Shown here: piece by piece, positions 28,079 to 36,676 of the stretch
How positions within the stretch are numbered: the first letter of the stretch is position 1
Layout: the number at the start of each line of letters is the position of its first letter
Notes under the pieces: model-generated
The model's database searches: none
The model's input: only the letters and a program-made list of their open reading frames with translations
Told to the model about the DNA's origin: nothing
Position numbers and translations under genes: made by a program
NCBI GenBank assembly: GCA_012960225.1
Contig: DUBS01000041.1
Span: 1 to 64,000, forward strand
Direction: 5' to 3'
Source of the DNA: Gemmatimonadota bacterium
GTDB lineage: Bacteria; Gemmatimonadota; Gemmatimonadetes; Longimicrobiales; Gaopeijiaceae
DNA length: 64,000 bases

Positions 28079-28854
28079 CAATCTACCTCGATGGTGAGAC
28101 CATCATATGCAGCGATCACCCCGCTGGGTAAACGGTCTTCTAGTTCAGCATGGGTAACTCTATGAGTCAGGTGTGTCAGATATGTCTGAGCCGCATCCAC
28201 CTCACGTGCCATTTCAATCGCTTCTTCAATATTGAGGTGGGTAGGATGTGGCCTACCAAACCATAGAGCATTAAGAACAAGCACTTCCACCCCCTTAAGA
28301 GCGGCAATCGCCCCCTGAGGTAATGTCTTTGCATCAGTGATGTAGCCCAGCCCCCCCACGCGGAATCCGTACACCGAAACTGATCCGTGAGGCACTGCAA
28401 TGGGCAGGAACCCTCTCCCTAAGATCTGTACTGACTCTCCAGCTCTGAACTCTTGAAGGCGGGCCCGCGGCTTTGAGCTCCCTAGCGGCGGGAGAATTTC
28501 ATCATCGAAGATATATCTGAAATATGAGGTAATATGCCTGGAGTATTCAGCGGGAACAAACGCAGGGATATGACCTTTCTTTACCGTGAATACACGTACA
28601 TCATCAATACCGTGCACGTGGTCAGCGTGTGTGTGTGTAAACCAGATTGCATCAATGTGGTTGATTTGATTCGCTAATAGCTGAAGACGAAGCTCCGGTG
28701 GTGTATCAATAAGAAGGTGAGCCCCATCGATCTCCAGAACTGCGCCATGGCGGGTCCTTTGATCCCGAGGATCGTCAGAGGTGCATGCATTACAGTCACA
28801 TCCGACAACGGGTACTCCGAATGATGTGCCCGTGCCAAGAAATGTGAGTCTCAC
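28078..28854 (-). CDS. MBL-fold metallo-hydrolase, PhnP-like
   Basis: 258 residues. It begins MRLTFLGTGTSFGVPVVGC and has a Cys cluster CDCNACTSDD typical of the PhnP branch. The metal-binding THTHADHVHGIDD motif is near residue 73. A further His lies in PHGSVSVYGF, and the C-terminus has YLTHLTHRV. PhnP cleaves cyclic ribose phosphates, but no phosphonate genes are nearby, so the substrate here is open. It lies between pyk and pgi. Confidence 0.88.
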   Translation of the reverse strand: MRLTFLGTGTSFGVPVVGCDCNACTSDDPRDQRTRHGAVLEIDGAHLLIDTPPELRLQLLANQINHIDAIWFTHTHADHVHGIDDVRVFTVKKGHIPAFVPAEYSRHITSYFRYIFDDEILPPLGSSKPRARLQEFRAGESVQILGRGFLPIAVPHGSVSVYGFRVGGLGYITDAKTLPQGAIAALKGVEVLVLNALWFGRPHPTHLNIEEAIEMAREVDAAQTYLTHLTHRVTHAELEDRLPSGVIAAYDGLTIEVD

Positions 28855-28867
28855 TTATTGCAGTTCC

Positions 28868-30286
28868 CTAAAGATGCTCCAATCGCATCGTGTTCGTTGA
28901 ACCAGATTGATGGAAGGGATACCCAGCGGTTACTGGTATCACAGCTCCTGCCTCTCCAACCCCACTACTGAGGACAGATGCAAGTCCAAATGCTGTGAGT
29001 GAGTTGTAGGAAACCTCTATATTTTCTGCCAAGACAGGCTGTACTCCCCACACCATAGAGAGTTGACGATGGGTAACTCGATCGGTGGTCACCGCGAACA
29101 CTGGAACCGATGGACGATAGGACGAAACCAGCCTGGCGGAAAAACCCGAGCGTGTTATGACCACGATCGCGGGTGCGTTCACCCTGCGTACAGCATCTAC
29201 TGTAGCGGCTGAGACCGCATGCTCTTGAGATGATGCGCCACCACGTGAATCCATACCGGGATGCGTCAAGTACTGAGGTCCACGAACCAAGAAGCCACTG
29301 CGCTCAATCTCAGTTCCAATGTTAATGAGTGCCTCAAGGGCCTCCCTAGGGTATCGACCTACAGCCGTCTCCCCAGAGAGCATAAGGGCATCTGTACCAT
29401 CGAGAATCGCGTTTGCAACGTCGGATGCTTCAGCCCTTGTCGGCCTTGCGTGTTCAAGCATGGATTCTAGCATCTGTGTAGCTGTAATTACCGGACGGGC
29501 ATAAAGGTTGGCTAGTTCTATAATCCGTTTCTGAGCCAGTGGAACTCGCTCGAACGGAAGTTCCACCCCCAAATCTCCTCGAGCCACCATTACAGCATCA
29601 GTCTCAGGAAGAATCTCTTCAATAGCCCGTAATGCTTCGGCTTTTTCAATCTTGGCTATAACTAGTGCCTGGTCTCCAACTCTCTTCTTGATGTCGATTA
29701 CATCCTCTGGACCACGAACAAAAGAAAGCGCGACATACTCGACACCTTCCTCAAGCACAAATTCCAAATCGGAAAGATCTTTTTCGGTCAAGGATGGTGC
29801 CGTAAGCATAACGCCCGGAAGATTTATTCCTTTTCGGGCCTTGAGTAATCCTCCACGGACCACCTCCAGCTCTATCCGGTCCCCCTCAGTTCCAACACAC
29901 AGAAGCTCCAGGAGGCCATCATCTAAGAGCAAAGTCTCCCCTGGCTGAAGCTCTCGTGAAAGTGTACGGTATGAGCAGGGAATTTCTCCAGGCTGCACTT
30001 TATCGTACGGCGCCACTACAACGGCCTTCCCTTTCTTGAGCTCTACTGGTGCCGCAAGCTCACCGACGCGGATCTTGGGACCTGAAAGATCCGCTATGAT
30101 TCCGACAGGATGACCTACCTGGGCGGCTGCATCACGGACGCAGTCTATCGCCGCACGATAATCCTCCCGCTCACCATGCGACATATTCAGGCGAGCTAAG
30201 TTCATACCTCCCTGCACTAACTTTAGAATAGTGTCAGGTGATGAACTGGCCGGGCCAAGCGTACAAATGATTTTGGTTCTAAGCAT
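28868..30286 (-). CDS. pyk: Pyruvate kinase
   Basis: 472 residues. RTKIICTLGPAS opens the barrel; LNMSHGEREDY, AKIEKAEALRAIEEI and MVARGDLGVELP (Lys, Glu and Asp of the metal/PEP site) are visible, as is the ITATQMLESM signature. A C-terminal allosteric domain runs from about residue 350. It makes ATP and pyruvate from ADP and PEP. It opens a likely three-gene run pyk-MBL hydrolase-pgi. Its start faces the RNase D gene across about 190 bases. Confidence 0.97.
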   Translation of the reverse strand: MLRTKIICTLGPASSSPDTILKLVQGGMNLARLNMSHGEREDYRAAIDCVRDAAAQVGHPVGIIADLSGPKIRVGELAAPVELKKGKAVVVAPYDKVQPGEIPCSYRTLSRELQPGETLLLDDGLLELLCVGTEGDRIELEVVRGGLLKARKGINLPGVMLTAPSLTEKDLSDLEFVLEEGVEYVALSFVRGPEDVIDIKKRVGDQALVIAKIEKAEALRAIEEILPETDAVMVARGDLGVELPFERVPLAQKRIIELANLYARPVITATQMLESMLEHARPTRAEASDVANAILDGTDALMLSGETAVGRYPREALEALINIGTEIERSGFLVRGPQYLTHPGMDSRGGASSQEHAVSAATVDAVRRVNAPAIVVITRSGFSARLVSSYRPSVPVFAVTTDRVTHRQLSMVWGVQPVLAENIEVSYNSLTAFGLASVLSSGVGEAGAVIPVTAGYPFHQSGSTNTMRLEHL

Positions 30287-30477
30287 CTATCCAGAACGGA
30301 AGAAGAGTGGGCAGATTCCATCAAGGAGTCGGTCCACAAATCTTGGTCTGAGGGGAACAGAGGAGCAATACTTGTCTGTTTGGGATCTACTCCTAACTCA
30401 GGGGTAGCACCTAATTAATCAGCACCTTTTCTTTACGTTCTTTGCGCGTGCCTTAATGATCATGGAAGGAGCATCGC

Positions 30478-31629
30478 ATCGCCAGTCACAGCTATATTTA
30501 CATTCAAAACGAGAAGCAGGCTGACACCCTAAAAGAAGACCTGGGGCAAGCTTCACGAATCGCGTTGGACTGCGAGGCGGCTGGCTTCCACCGATACTCG
30601 GACCGTCTCTGCCTCGTCCAAATCACGACAGATAGTGCAACTTACATCCTGGATGCTTTGGGCTTTAATGTATCTCCGCTCCTGAGGCCCTCACTGGAAC
30701 ACCCTGACGTTCAGGTCAACATGCACGGTTCCGACTTTGACCTGGTACTCCTTGGCCGGGATCTTGGTATCCATCTTAGCGGGCTTTTTGATACCCAGAT
30801 TGCAGCAGCACTTCTCGGTCGAGAATCGCTCGGTCTAGCAAGTTTATTAAAGGACTATCGTGGCATAGAGCTTTCCAAAAAACACCAGCGAGCAGATTGG
30901 GCGATGAGGCCTCTAACAGAAGGAATGCTCGAGTATGCAGCTGCGGACACACAATACCTAAATACACTCTCCGACCAGATGCGTACCGAACTACGAGCTA
31001 GACGGAGAGAGTCCTGGTCGGTCGAGGAATGCCAAGCACTGGAAGAATCATCGTCATCGATCCAACACTCAAAGGAAATTGATCCAGTCAGCCGAGTGAA
31101 GGGCGCGCGTGAACTGACACCGCGACAGCTAACAGCACTCCGGCAGGCGCTTCAGTGGAGGGACAAGCTAGCGAGAGAAAACGATAAGGCTCTCTTCCGG
31201 ATCATCGGTGATGGCCCACTACTAGAAGCAGTTGTTATGAACCCTCAAAGCGCTCGAGAATTGTTTGACATCAAGGGGTTTCCTAAGGGTTTGGCCCGAA
31301 ACAAGGGTTCTGACTTGGTTCGTATATTCGAGTCTGTAGCCCGGATACCGGAGTCTGAACTTCAGTCATATCCAAGTCGCCCTAGAACAAGAAGCAGGAG
31401 ATCAAGTCCAGAGACAGAAGCACTGCTGGAAGCACTCAAATTGGTTCGTAATGCTCTCGCAGAAAAACTTGGTATCGCAAAGGGCACCCTACTTTCTAAT
31501 GCAGTACTTTCCAGGGTAGCACGGACCAACCCAAAAGATCTCAGTAGCCTAGCAGACGTGGAGGGGATGAGAGGCTGGAAAATTGAAGTGGTCGGGGATT
31601 CGCTCTTGGAAGTTATTCATCGAAGCTAG
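30478..31629 (+). CDS. rnd: Ribonuclease D, start codon non-canonical or lost
   Basis: A DEDD-y exonuclease that trims RNA 3' ends. ExoI has RIALDCEAAGF, ExoII NMHGSDFDLVLLGRDLG and ExoIII YAAADTQYLNTL. Two HRDC domains follow: WRDKLARENDKALFRIIGDG near base 31150, and a second near 31410 (LLEALKLVRNALAEKLGIAK). Homology extends upstream of the first TTG (30565): SYIYIQNEKQADTLKEDLGQ is the usual RNase D N-terminus. No in-frame ATG/GTG/TTG precedes it. AAGGAG (30466-30471) stands 6 bases before an in-frame ATC at 30478. An ATG at 30462 is in another frame that stops by 30524. Confidence 0.88.
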   Translation: MASHSYIYIQNEKQADTLKEDLGQASRIALDCEAAGFHRYSDRLCLVQITTDSATYILDALGFNVSPLLRPSLEHPDVQVNMHGSDFDLVLLGRDLGIHLSGLFDTQIAAALLGRESLGLASLLKDYRGIELSKKHQRADWAMRPLTEGMLEYAAADTQYLNTLSDQMRTELRARRRESWSVEECQALEESSSSIQHSKEIDPVSRVKGARELTPRQLTALRQALQWRDKLARENDKALFRIIGDGPLLEAVVMNPQSARELFDIKGFPKGLARNKGSDLVRIFESVARIPESELQSYPSRPRTRSRRSSPETEALLEALKLVRNALAEKLGIAKGTLLSNAVLSRVARTNPKDLSSLADVEGMRGWKIEVVGDSLLEVIHRS

Positions 31630-31647
31630 AGTGCCTCTTCCTCAGCA

Positions 31648-32031
31648 TTAGCCTCCAGACTCTTCCTTCCTTTTACAGTCGATACAATAGCGCGCGTGTG
31701 GTAGCGCATCTAGACGATCCAAACCGACATCAGTACCGCAGGTATGGCAACCACCAAAATTCTTAGGGTCGTTGTATAGACGCCTTAGGGCCTCTTCGAT
31801 TCGATATAGATAGCGGCCTTCTTTAGTTGCAGATACTGCGGCCTTTTCGCGCTCCATAGCTTCCGTACCCTGGTCCGCCATGTGATCTGTATAAACAGAG
31901 AGATCAGAATCCACTGACTCACGACCGGACTTGGCTGCCTTATCGAATAAACCTAGTGCCTTGAGAGCTCTATCTCTCTCATCAAGGAGACGCCTTTCAA
32001 GATGCGCGAGTTGGTTTTTCGCGAGGACCAT
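31648..32031 (-). CDS. TraR/DksA family zinc-finger protein
   Basis: 127 residues. A long N-terminal coiled coil with two helices (QLAHLERRLLDERDRALKAL; EGRYLYRIEEALRRLYND) is followed by the DksA zinc finger, CHTCG and YCIDCK, near residues 94-119. The coiled-coil tip Asp residues of true DksA are not clearly present. Members bind the RNA polymerase secondary channel and tune transcription, often with ppGpp. It converges with rnd, 18 bases apart. Confidence 0.85.
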   Translation of the reverse strand: MVLAKNQLAHLERRLLDERDRALKALGLFDKAAKSGRESVDSDLSVYTDHMADQGTEAMEREKAAVSATKEGRYLYRIEEALRRLYNDPKNFGGCHTCGTDVGLDRLDALPHARYCIDCKRKEESGG

Positions 32032-32150
32032 CTCTCTATCTCTGAACGAAAGAAACTGGAAGTTCTCAAAACTAATTACCGGACGAAGAAGCGTCCACGG
32101 CAGCGCTTTCTTGATCCACTCTTTAAGTCAAGTTGGTCAAGCCTTGCCAC

Positions 32151-32169
32151 AATAGCCTTTGGGGCTATT
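32151..32169. repeat. 7-bp inverted repeat between divergent genes
   Basis: AATAGCC (32151-32157) and GGCTATT (32163-32169) flank a 5-base spacer. They lie in the 220-base interval between the DksA-like gene (-) and the YggX-like gene (+). No T-run follows, so an operator is more likely than a terminator. Confidence 0.4.
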
Positions 32170-32254
32170 AGTATGCTAGATATTGGGACCTGACATCGTA
32201 AATGCGGGTACATCCGTATCACACTGCGAAGCGCCATCCAAGACGAGCTGTAAC

Positions 32255-32554
32255 ATGACCGCTGAGAGTATGCATTGCCGCCGATGTGGCAAAGACACTC
32301 CCCCTCTGAACAAAGCTCCATTCCGTAACGAACTTGGTGACCGGGTACTGGCTGAAATCTGTCCATCGTGCTGGCAGGATTGGCTGCAGCATCAGACTTC
32401 GCTCATCAACCATTATGGGCTGGACCCCCGCGAACCAAAGGCCCGGGAATTTCTGTATGAACAGATTGAGCACGTCTTATTGCAGGGTGGCGAGGGCAAA
32501 GAGATAGACACCTCTAAGCAGGGCACAATTGACTGGGCTCCTCCCGGGAGTTGA
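32255..32554 (+). CDS. Fe(2+)-trafficking (YggX-like) protein with four cysteines
   Basis: 99 residues from ATG 32255 (Met6, at 32270, is an alternative). The core LGDRVLAEICPSCWQDWLQH then QTSLINHYGLDPREPKAREF matches the YggX helical pattern (WQxWLxxQTxLINEYxLNPxDPKAR). YggX protects iron-sulfur clusters and keeps labile iron low. Unlike E. coli YggX, this one has CRRCG (Cys8/Cys11) and CPSCW (Cys36/Cys39), which together look like a zinc or iron ribbon. An acidic tail of about 20 residues follows. Confidence 0.8.
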   Translation: MTAESMHCRRCGKDTPPLNKAPFRNELGDRVLAEICPSCWQDWLQHQTSLINHYGLDPREPKAREFLYEQIEHVLLQGGEGKEIDTSKQGTIDWAPPGS

Positions 32555-32597
32555 GTAACTGCATAACCAATCTCCAACTGCCCCATCCCTAAGAATA

Positions 32598-32623
32598 AGC
32601 TGCGTCTAGGATCAGCCGCAGCT
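32598..32623 (-). terminator. Possible terminator after rocD
   Basis: AGCTGCG (32598-32604) and CGCAGCT (32617-32623) form a 7-bp stem with a 12-base loop. On the minus strand TTATTCTT follows the stem directly. It lies 5 bases past the rocD stop, between convergent genes. Confidence 0.45.
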
Positions 32624-32627
32624 CCTA

Positions 32628-33845
32628 CTATGCGCTCAGAACTTCTTTTGCTTGGCTGAGCGCAAAACGCAGATCTTCCTTGTTAATTGTAAGTGGCGGA
32701 GCAAACCGAATCACCTGGTGATGGGTTTCTTTGGCAAGGATTCCACGAGCGTGAAGCGCTTCGCAAAACGGCCTGGCCACTCCGCTTGACTCTTTGATTA
32801 CCACACCAATCATCAAGCCTTTGCCTCGCACTTCTTTGATATGTGGTGACTCAAACTCACGGAGTTGATCCATAAACCAGCTTCCGAGTTGATCTGAGCG
32901 CTCCGGTAGTTTCTCATCAACTATCACATTTAGTGAGGCTAGTCCAACCGCGGCTCCCAACGGATTTCCTCCGAATGTCGATCCATGGTCTCCTGGGTCA
33001 AATACATCCATAAATTCGGCATCTGCGATTGTCGCTGAGACTGGGTAGACACCTCCACCGAGTGCTTTCCCGACGATCTGAACATCAGGACGAACCGACT
33101 CCCAGTCGCAGCAGAACATTCTTCCAGTGCGACCCAGGCCCGTTTGGATTTCATCAGCCATAAAGGCAACTCGGTTCGCTGTGCAGAGTTCCCTTGCCGT
33201 GCTCAAGAACCCTGGGGGGGGGACAACAACACCACCCTCACCTTGAAGCGGCTCAACCAAAAAACCAACCGTGTTTTGGTTGATTGCCGCTTCGAGCGCT
33301 TCAGAGTTCCCGTATGGGATTTCCACGAAGCCAGGGGTAAAGGGACCGAACCCATCCTTATATTGATCTTCAGAAGAAAAACCCACGATAGTCGTGGTGC
33401 GGCCGTGGAAATTGTTCTCACAAACTATGATTTCCGCCCTGTCTTCGGGCACTCCCTTAATCTTGTAACCCCACTTGCGTACCATCTTGATCGCAGTTTC
33501 TACAGCCTCAGCCCCTGTATTCATCGGTAATGCTTTTTCAAAGCCCGTCACCTCACACAGTGCACTCAAGAACGGCCCCATCTGATCGTTATGGAATGCT
33601 CGCGACGTCAACGTCAGTTTCTGCATCTGGGATAATGCTGCACCGATAATTGAGGGGTGCCTGTGCCCCTGATTGAGCGCTGAATACGCACTCAGCATAT
33701 CCAGGTACCTGTTTCCGTCCACGTCCCACACCCAAGAGCCCTCTCCACCTTCCAGCACAACTGGAAGTGGATGGTAGTTATGCGCGCTGTAGCGGTCGAC
33801 TTCCGTCAGAAACGCTTCCACTCTAGACATTGTCGCCTGCGTCAT
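32628..33845 (-). CDS. rocD: Ornithine--oxo-acid aminotransferase
   Basis: A class III PLP aminotransferase of about 405 residues. MNTGAEAVETAIKMVRKWGY and CENNFHGRTTTIVGFS bind PLP phosphate and ring; FMADEIQTGLGRTG precedes the lysine in VGKALGGGVYPVSA; HGSTFGGNPLGAAV follows. It transfers the delta-amino group of ornithine to 2-oxoglutarate, giving glutamate semialdehyde. The ATG at 33845 is preferred, 5 bases from GGAG; 33848 is the alternative. A 12-bp palindrome lies upstream. Confidence 0.94.
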   Translation of the reverse strand: MTQATMSRVEAFLTEVDRYSAHNYHPLPVVLEGGEGSWVWDVDGNRYLDMLSAYSALNQGHRHPSIIGAALSQMQKLTLTSRAFHNDQMGPFLSALCEVTGFEKALPMNTGAEAVETAIKMVRKWGYKIKGVPEDRAEIIVCENNFHGRTTTIVGFSSEDQYKDGFGPFTPGFVEIPYGNSEALEAAINQNTVGFLVEPLQGEGGVVVPPPGFLSTARELCTANRVAFMADEIQTGLGRTGRMFCCDWESVRPDVQIVGKALGGGVYPVSATIADAEFMDVFDPGDHGSTFGGNPLGAAVGLASLNVIVDEKLPERSDQLGSWFMDQLREFESPHIKEVRGKGLMIGVVIKESSGVARPFCEALHARGILAKETHHQVIRFAPPLTINKEDLRFALSQAKEVLSA

Positions 33846-33878
33846 CATTTCTCCGTGTCTGCATGATTATGCACTTGA

Positions 33879-33890
33879 TTAGTATACTAA
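33879..33890. promoter_or_regulatory. 12-bp perfect palindrome upstream of rocD
   Basis: TTAGTATACTAA is self-complementary and contains TATACT, a plausible -10 box on the minus strand, about 35 bases before the rocD start. I do not see a good -35 at the right spacing. It could be a repressor or activator site overlapping the promoter. Confidence 0.4.
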
Positions 33891-33949
33891 GTCACGTCCA
33901 GGGCGACTAGGCACTCTATCATCAACGGATATGATTTCTAGGGTATCAC

Positions 33950-34894
33950 CTAACCCACTGAGGGCTTAGGAGACTCGTCTATGTCAAGCCGGAAGACATC
34001 AGGGCGGGCGTAATGTCCAGTCACATCGAAGTCAAACTTACTGCGAGGGACTGCCGACATATCTAAGTCTGCAATGAGCATACCTTCCTGATCCCATAAT
34101 GGCCCAGCCAAGCACTCCCCTAGGGGGCTATAAATAGCTGAGCCACCTCGGCTTAATGTCTCGGGCCAGTCTTCGAGGTCTGATTTGGTCTCAAGATCAG
34201 CAGGATACATGTCCCGTCGCACATACTGATTACAGCCCAGCACAAAGCATCTGCCTTCAAGTGCGATGTGTTGCAGAGTAGACAGCCAGCGCTCACGGGA
34301 GTCAGCCGTAGGGGCAAGATAGATCTCAACCCCCTTACCATACATGGCCATGCGGGCCAACGGCATGTAGTTCTCCCAACAGATCAGGCCACCAACCTTG
34401 CCAAAAGGAGTTTCGATCACAGTAAGCGTACTCCCATCCCCCTCACCCCAGATTAAGCGCTCAGCTGCCGTCGGCTTTAGCTTGCGGTGCTTCCCAAGCA
34501 GTGACCCATCTGCACCGATGTATAGCAGAGTGCAGAAGAGCGTGCCTCCGCTATAGGTGCTGTCTCTCTCCACAACACCCACACAAAGGTAAACACCAGC
34601 CCCGGCGGCTGCCTCTCTCATACGATCGACTTCAGGCCCTGGAACTTCTATCGAGGTTGCCCAATACCGCTCCCAAGTTCTTCGGCCAGCTTCCGAACGA
34701 CCCCCAACTGCGCTCCCAAAGGCCAACCCCCTGGGATATCCACCGACATAGGCCTCAGGAAACAGAACGAGTTGAGCTCCCTGTTTCGCCGCATCAACAG
34801 TCATAGAACACACATGCTCAACCGTGGCATCGAGATCGAAAGGGATGGCCGCGGTCTGCACGACTGCAACACGAACAGTGTTAGTGTCTGACAT
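33950..34894 (-). CDS. Nitrilase-family carbon-nitrogen hydrolase
   Basis: 314 residues with the Glu-Lys-Cys triad: Glu in VLFPEAYVGGYPRG (near residue 48), Lys in GKHRKLKPTAAERLIWGEGD (near 136) and Cys in GGLICWENYMPLAR (near 169). The CWENYMP motif and the GEGDGS loop are those of true nitrilases, which turn nitriles into acids and ammonia, rather than of amidases. The substrate cannot be told. No pathway partner is adjacent. Confidence 0.9.
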   Translation of the reverse strand: MSDTNTVRVAVVQTAAIPFDLDATVEHVCSMTVDAAKQGAQLVLFPEAYVGGYPRGLAFGSAVGGRSEAGRRTWERYWATSIEVPGPEVDRMREAAAGAGVYLCVGVVERDSTYSGGTLFCTLLYIGADGSLLGKHRKLKPTAAERLIWGEGDGSTLTVIETPFGKVGGLICWENYMPLARMAMYGKGVEIYLAPTADSRERWLSTLQHIALEGRCFVLGCNQYVRRDMYPADLETKSDLEDWPETLSRGGSAIYSPLGECLAGPLWDQEGMLIADLDMSAVPRSKFDFDVTGHYARPDVFRLDIDESPKPSVG

Positions 34895-34969
34895 GAGTCT
34901 CGTCCTTGGGGAGCAGGAAATAGATCTCTAGCTGGGCGGGGGGATTCTACAGGCCGAAGACTCAGAGGC

Positions 34970-35908
34970 CTACCCCCCTGAATAGATCAACTCGGCTATG
35001 ACTTCCCCAACGATTTCCAGTGTTGTGGCACTAACATGTGAAGGGAGGTCCTCCGGAGTGTGCCAGTACATATTGTCCGAACCGCCGTAGGTGAAGTCTA
35101 TGATATTGACGGTTTGAAGGCCTGCCTCATTAAGTGGTATGTGATCGTCACCCAATCGAATTCCCACGGACTCAGGAAAGAAATTAGAGTAGCCCAGTCT
35201 CGCAGCAGTCCTCCACACCCTCCGAACTACAGGCAGTGCATGCTGAGCGGAATACCCCTCTATGGGAAAGCTTGGATCTGCATCCCCGACCATATCCAGT
35301 AGAACTCCGTACATTGGTCTCATCCCTGAACTCAACAGAGACAATTGATCCGCATATCTCCGGGCTCCAATAAACATATCCGCTGACTCAGGACCATAAT
35401 CCTCTCCGTCCACAAATAAGAGATCTATACCGAGCGGTGGTAGGGCATCGGACATGATCCGGGCTAATTCGAGTAACACTGCCGTACCCGACCCCCCATC
35501 GTTCGCACCTGGAACAGGCAGCTCTTGCTCGGCCGGATCCTTCGCCTGGTCTGACCGTGGCCGGGTATCCCAATGAGCAAGCAAAAGAAGGCGCCGATCA
35601 GCCTCTGGACGGTAACGCGCAAGTACATTTACAAGAGTAAGCGAGTCCAAGTATGTAGTTACATAAGTAAATGTGTCAGCAATCACTTCTGGGGCGAACG
35701 AATCAAGTCGTGCAAGCATCCAACGAAGTTGGCGATCGTGACCAACTGTACCAGGTATACGCGGCCCAAAACTTACTTGTAGTTCAACCAGGTCTTGAGC
35801 TCGCTCGCCTTCGAAAAAAGGGCGACCCGGCGTAGGGCCTTGAGGGATGTCCCCTCCACATGCCGTAATGACGAGGACGGTCGTCAAATAACTCAAGTTT
35901 GAGCACAT
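34970..35908 (-). CDS. M28-family zinc peptidase or glutaminyl cyclase-like lipoprotein
   Basis: 312 residues. A short signal with lipobox ITAC suggests a lipoprotein. The di-metal-type ligands of M28 are visible: His/Asp in LLLLAHWDTRP, Asp in PGANDGGSGTAVLLELARI, Glu/Asp in LLFVDGEDYGPE, Asp in LLDMVGD and a late His in DNMYWHTPEDLP. The order and the HWDTRP and NDGGSGTAVLLE motifs are those of bacterial glutaminyl-peptide cyclotransferases and related aminopeptidases. It probably acts in the periplasm. Confidence 0.85.
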   Translation of the reverse strand: MCSNLSYLTTVLVITACGGDIPQGPTPGRPFFEGERAQDLVELQVSFGPRIPGTVGHDRQLRWMLARLDSFAPEVIADTFTYVTTYLDSLTLVNVLARYRPEADRRLLLLAHWDTRPRSDQAKDPAEQELPVPGANDGGSGTAVLLELARIMSDALPPLGIDLLFVDGEDYGPESADMFIGARRYADQLSLLSSGMRPMYGVLLDMVGDADPSFPIEGYSAQHALPVVRRVWRTAARLGYSNFFPESVGIRLGDDHIPLNEAGLQTVNIIDFTYGGSDNMYWHTPEDLPSHVSATTLEIVGEVIAELIYSGG

Positions 35909-35939
35909 AATACCTGAATCCGAGAGAATCTGGTCATGC

Positions 35940-35955
35940 TAACCGCTTCCGGTTA
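35940..35955. repeat. Inverted repeat between divergent lipoprotein genes
   Basis: TAACCG (35940-35945) and CGGTTA (35950-35955) flank CTTC. It lies in the short interval between the M28 peptidase gene (-) and the lipoprotein gene (+), so it may be an operator shared by both. Confidence 0.35.
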
Positions 35956-36014
35956 ATAGAATAACCTAGCACCTTGTGATGACACTTCACTCGGGTTGTC
36001 AGTTTACTTTAGCC

Positions 36015-36644
36015 ATGCTCTCAAAATATTCTGTGCTCCGGCACACTAATTCTTATATCTCGGTGATGATCCTGTGTCTAATGATGGCATGCTCACCAGA
36101 TGACACTACTCAGTCCTCTAAGGTACGAGGTGCCCCCAGCACCACACACGGTGAGTTTTGGGCAACACTGCAGGAGCTCTGCGGTCAAGCATTTTCAGGG
36201 CAACTCATTGAGGCTAATCCACCGGATGAATCTCTCGCCTCCCAGGTACTCATTATGCACGTGCGAGAGTGCCAAGAAGACTTAGTTAAGATTCCTTTCC
36301 ATGTAGGAGATGATCACTCAAGAACTTGGGTGATCTCTCGACGAGTCGACGGTCTACGCCTCAAGCACGAACACAGGCACGAGGACGGCACGGAAGATGA
36401 AATAACACAGTACGGCGGCAATACAATGAGTCCAGGGAGTCGCTCTCGCCAGGATTTTCCAGCCGATGCTCAGACAGCATCACTGGTACCAACTGCGACA
36501 GACAACATCTGGACTCTTCAGATCAATTCAGGTCGAACATTCTTGTATTCTCTCAGGAACGAGATGGCTGGTCTCCGTGTTCGTGTTGAGTTTAACCTAG
36601 CCAAGCCAATTGAGAAGTTGCCGCCACCGCCGTGGGGGGCTTGA
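36015..36644 (+). CDS. Hypothetical secreted lipoprotein
   Basis: Family not recognised. About 209 residues from ATG 36015, which gives a normal signal sequence (SYISVMILCLMMAC) with Cys as the lipidation site. No good ribosome binding site is visible, and 35976/35979 are alternatives. The mature part begins with a helix, HGEFWATLQELCGQAFSGQL. It then has strands with many His/Arg/Glu (LRLKHEHRHEDGTEDEITQY) and ends in VRVEFNLAKPI, which looks like a small beta-rich domain. Two further Cys could form a disulfide. It diverges from the M28 peptidase gene and converges with nrdJ. Confidence 0.7.
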   Translation: MLSKYSVLRHTNSYISVMILCLMMACSPDDTTQSSKVRGAPSTTHGEFWATLQELCGQAFSGQLIEANPPDESLASQVLIMHVRECQEDLVKIPFHVGDDHSRTWVISRRVDGLRLKHEHRHEDGTEDEITQYGGNTMSPGSRSRQDFPADAQTASLVPTATDNIWTLQINSGRTFLYSLRNEMAGLRVRVEFNLAKPIEKLPPPPWGA

Positions 36645-36676
36645 GGTTGGTTTTTAGCTGAGGAACCTTCTAGAGA

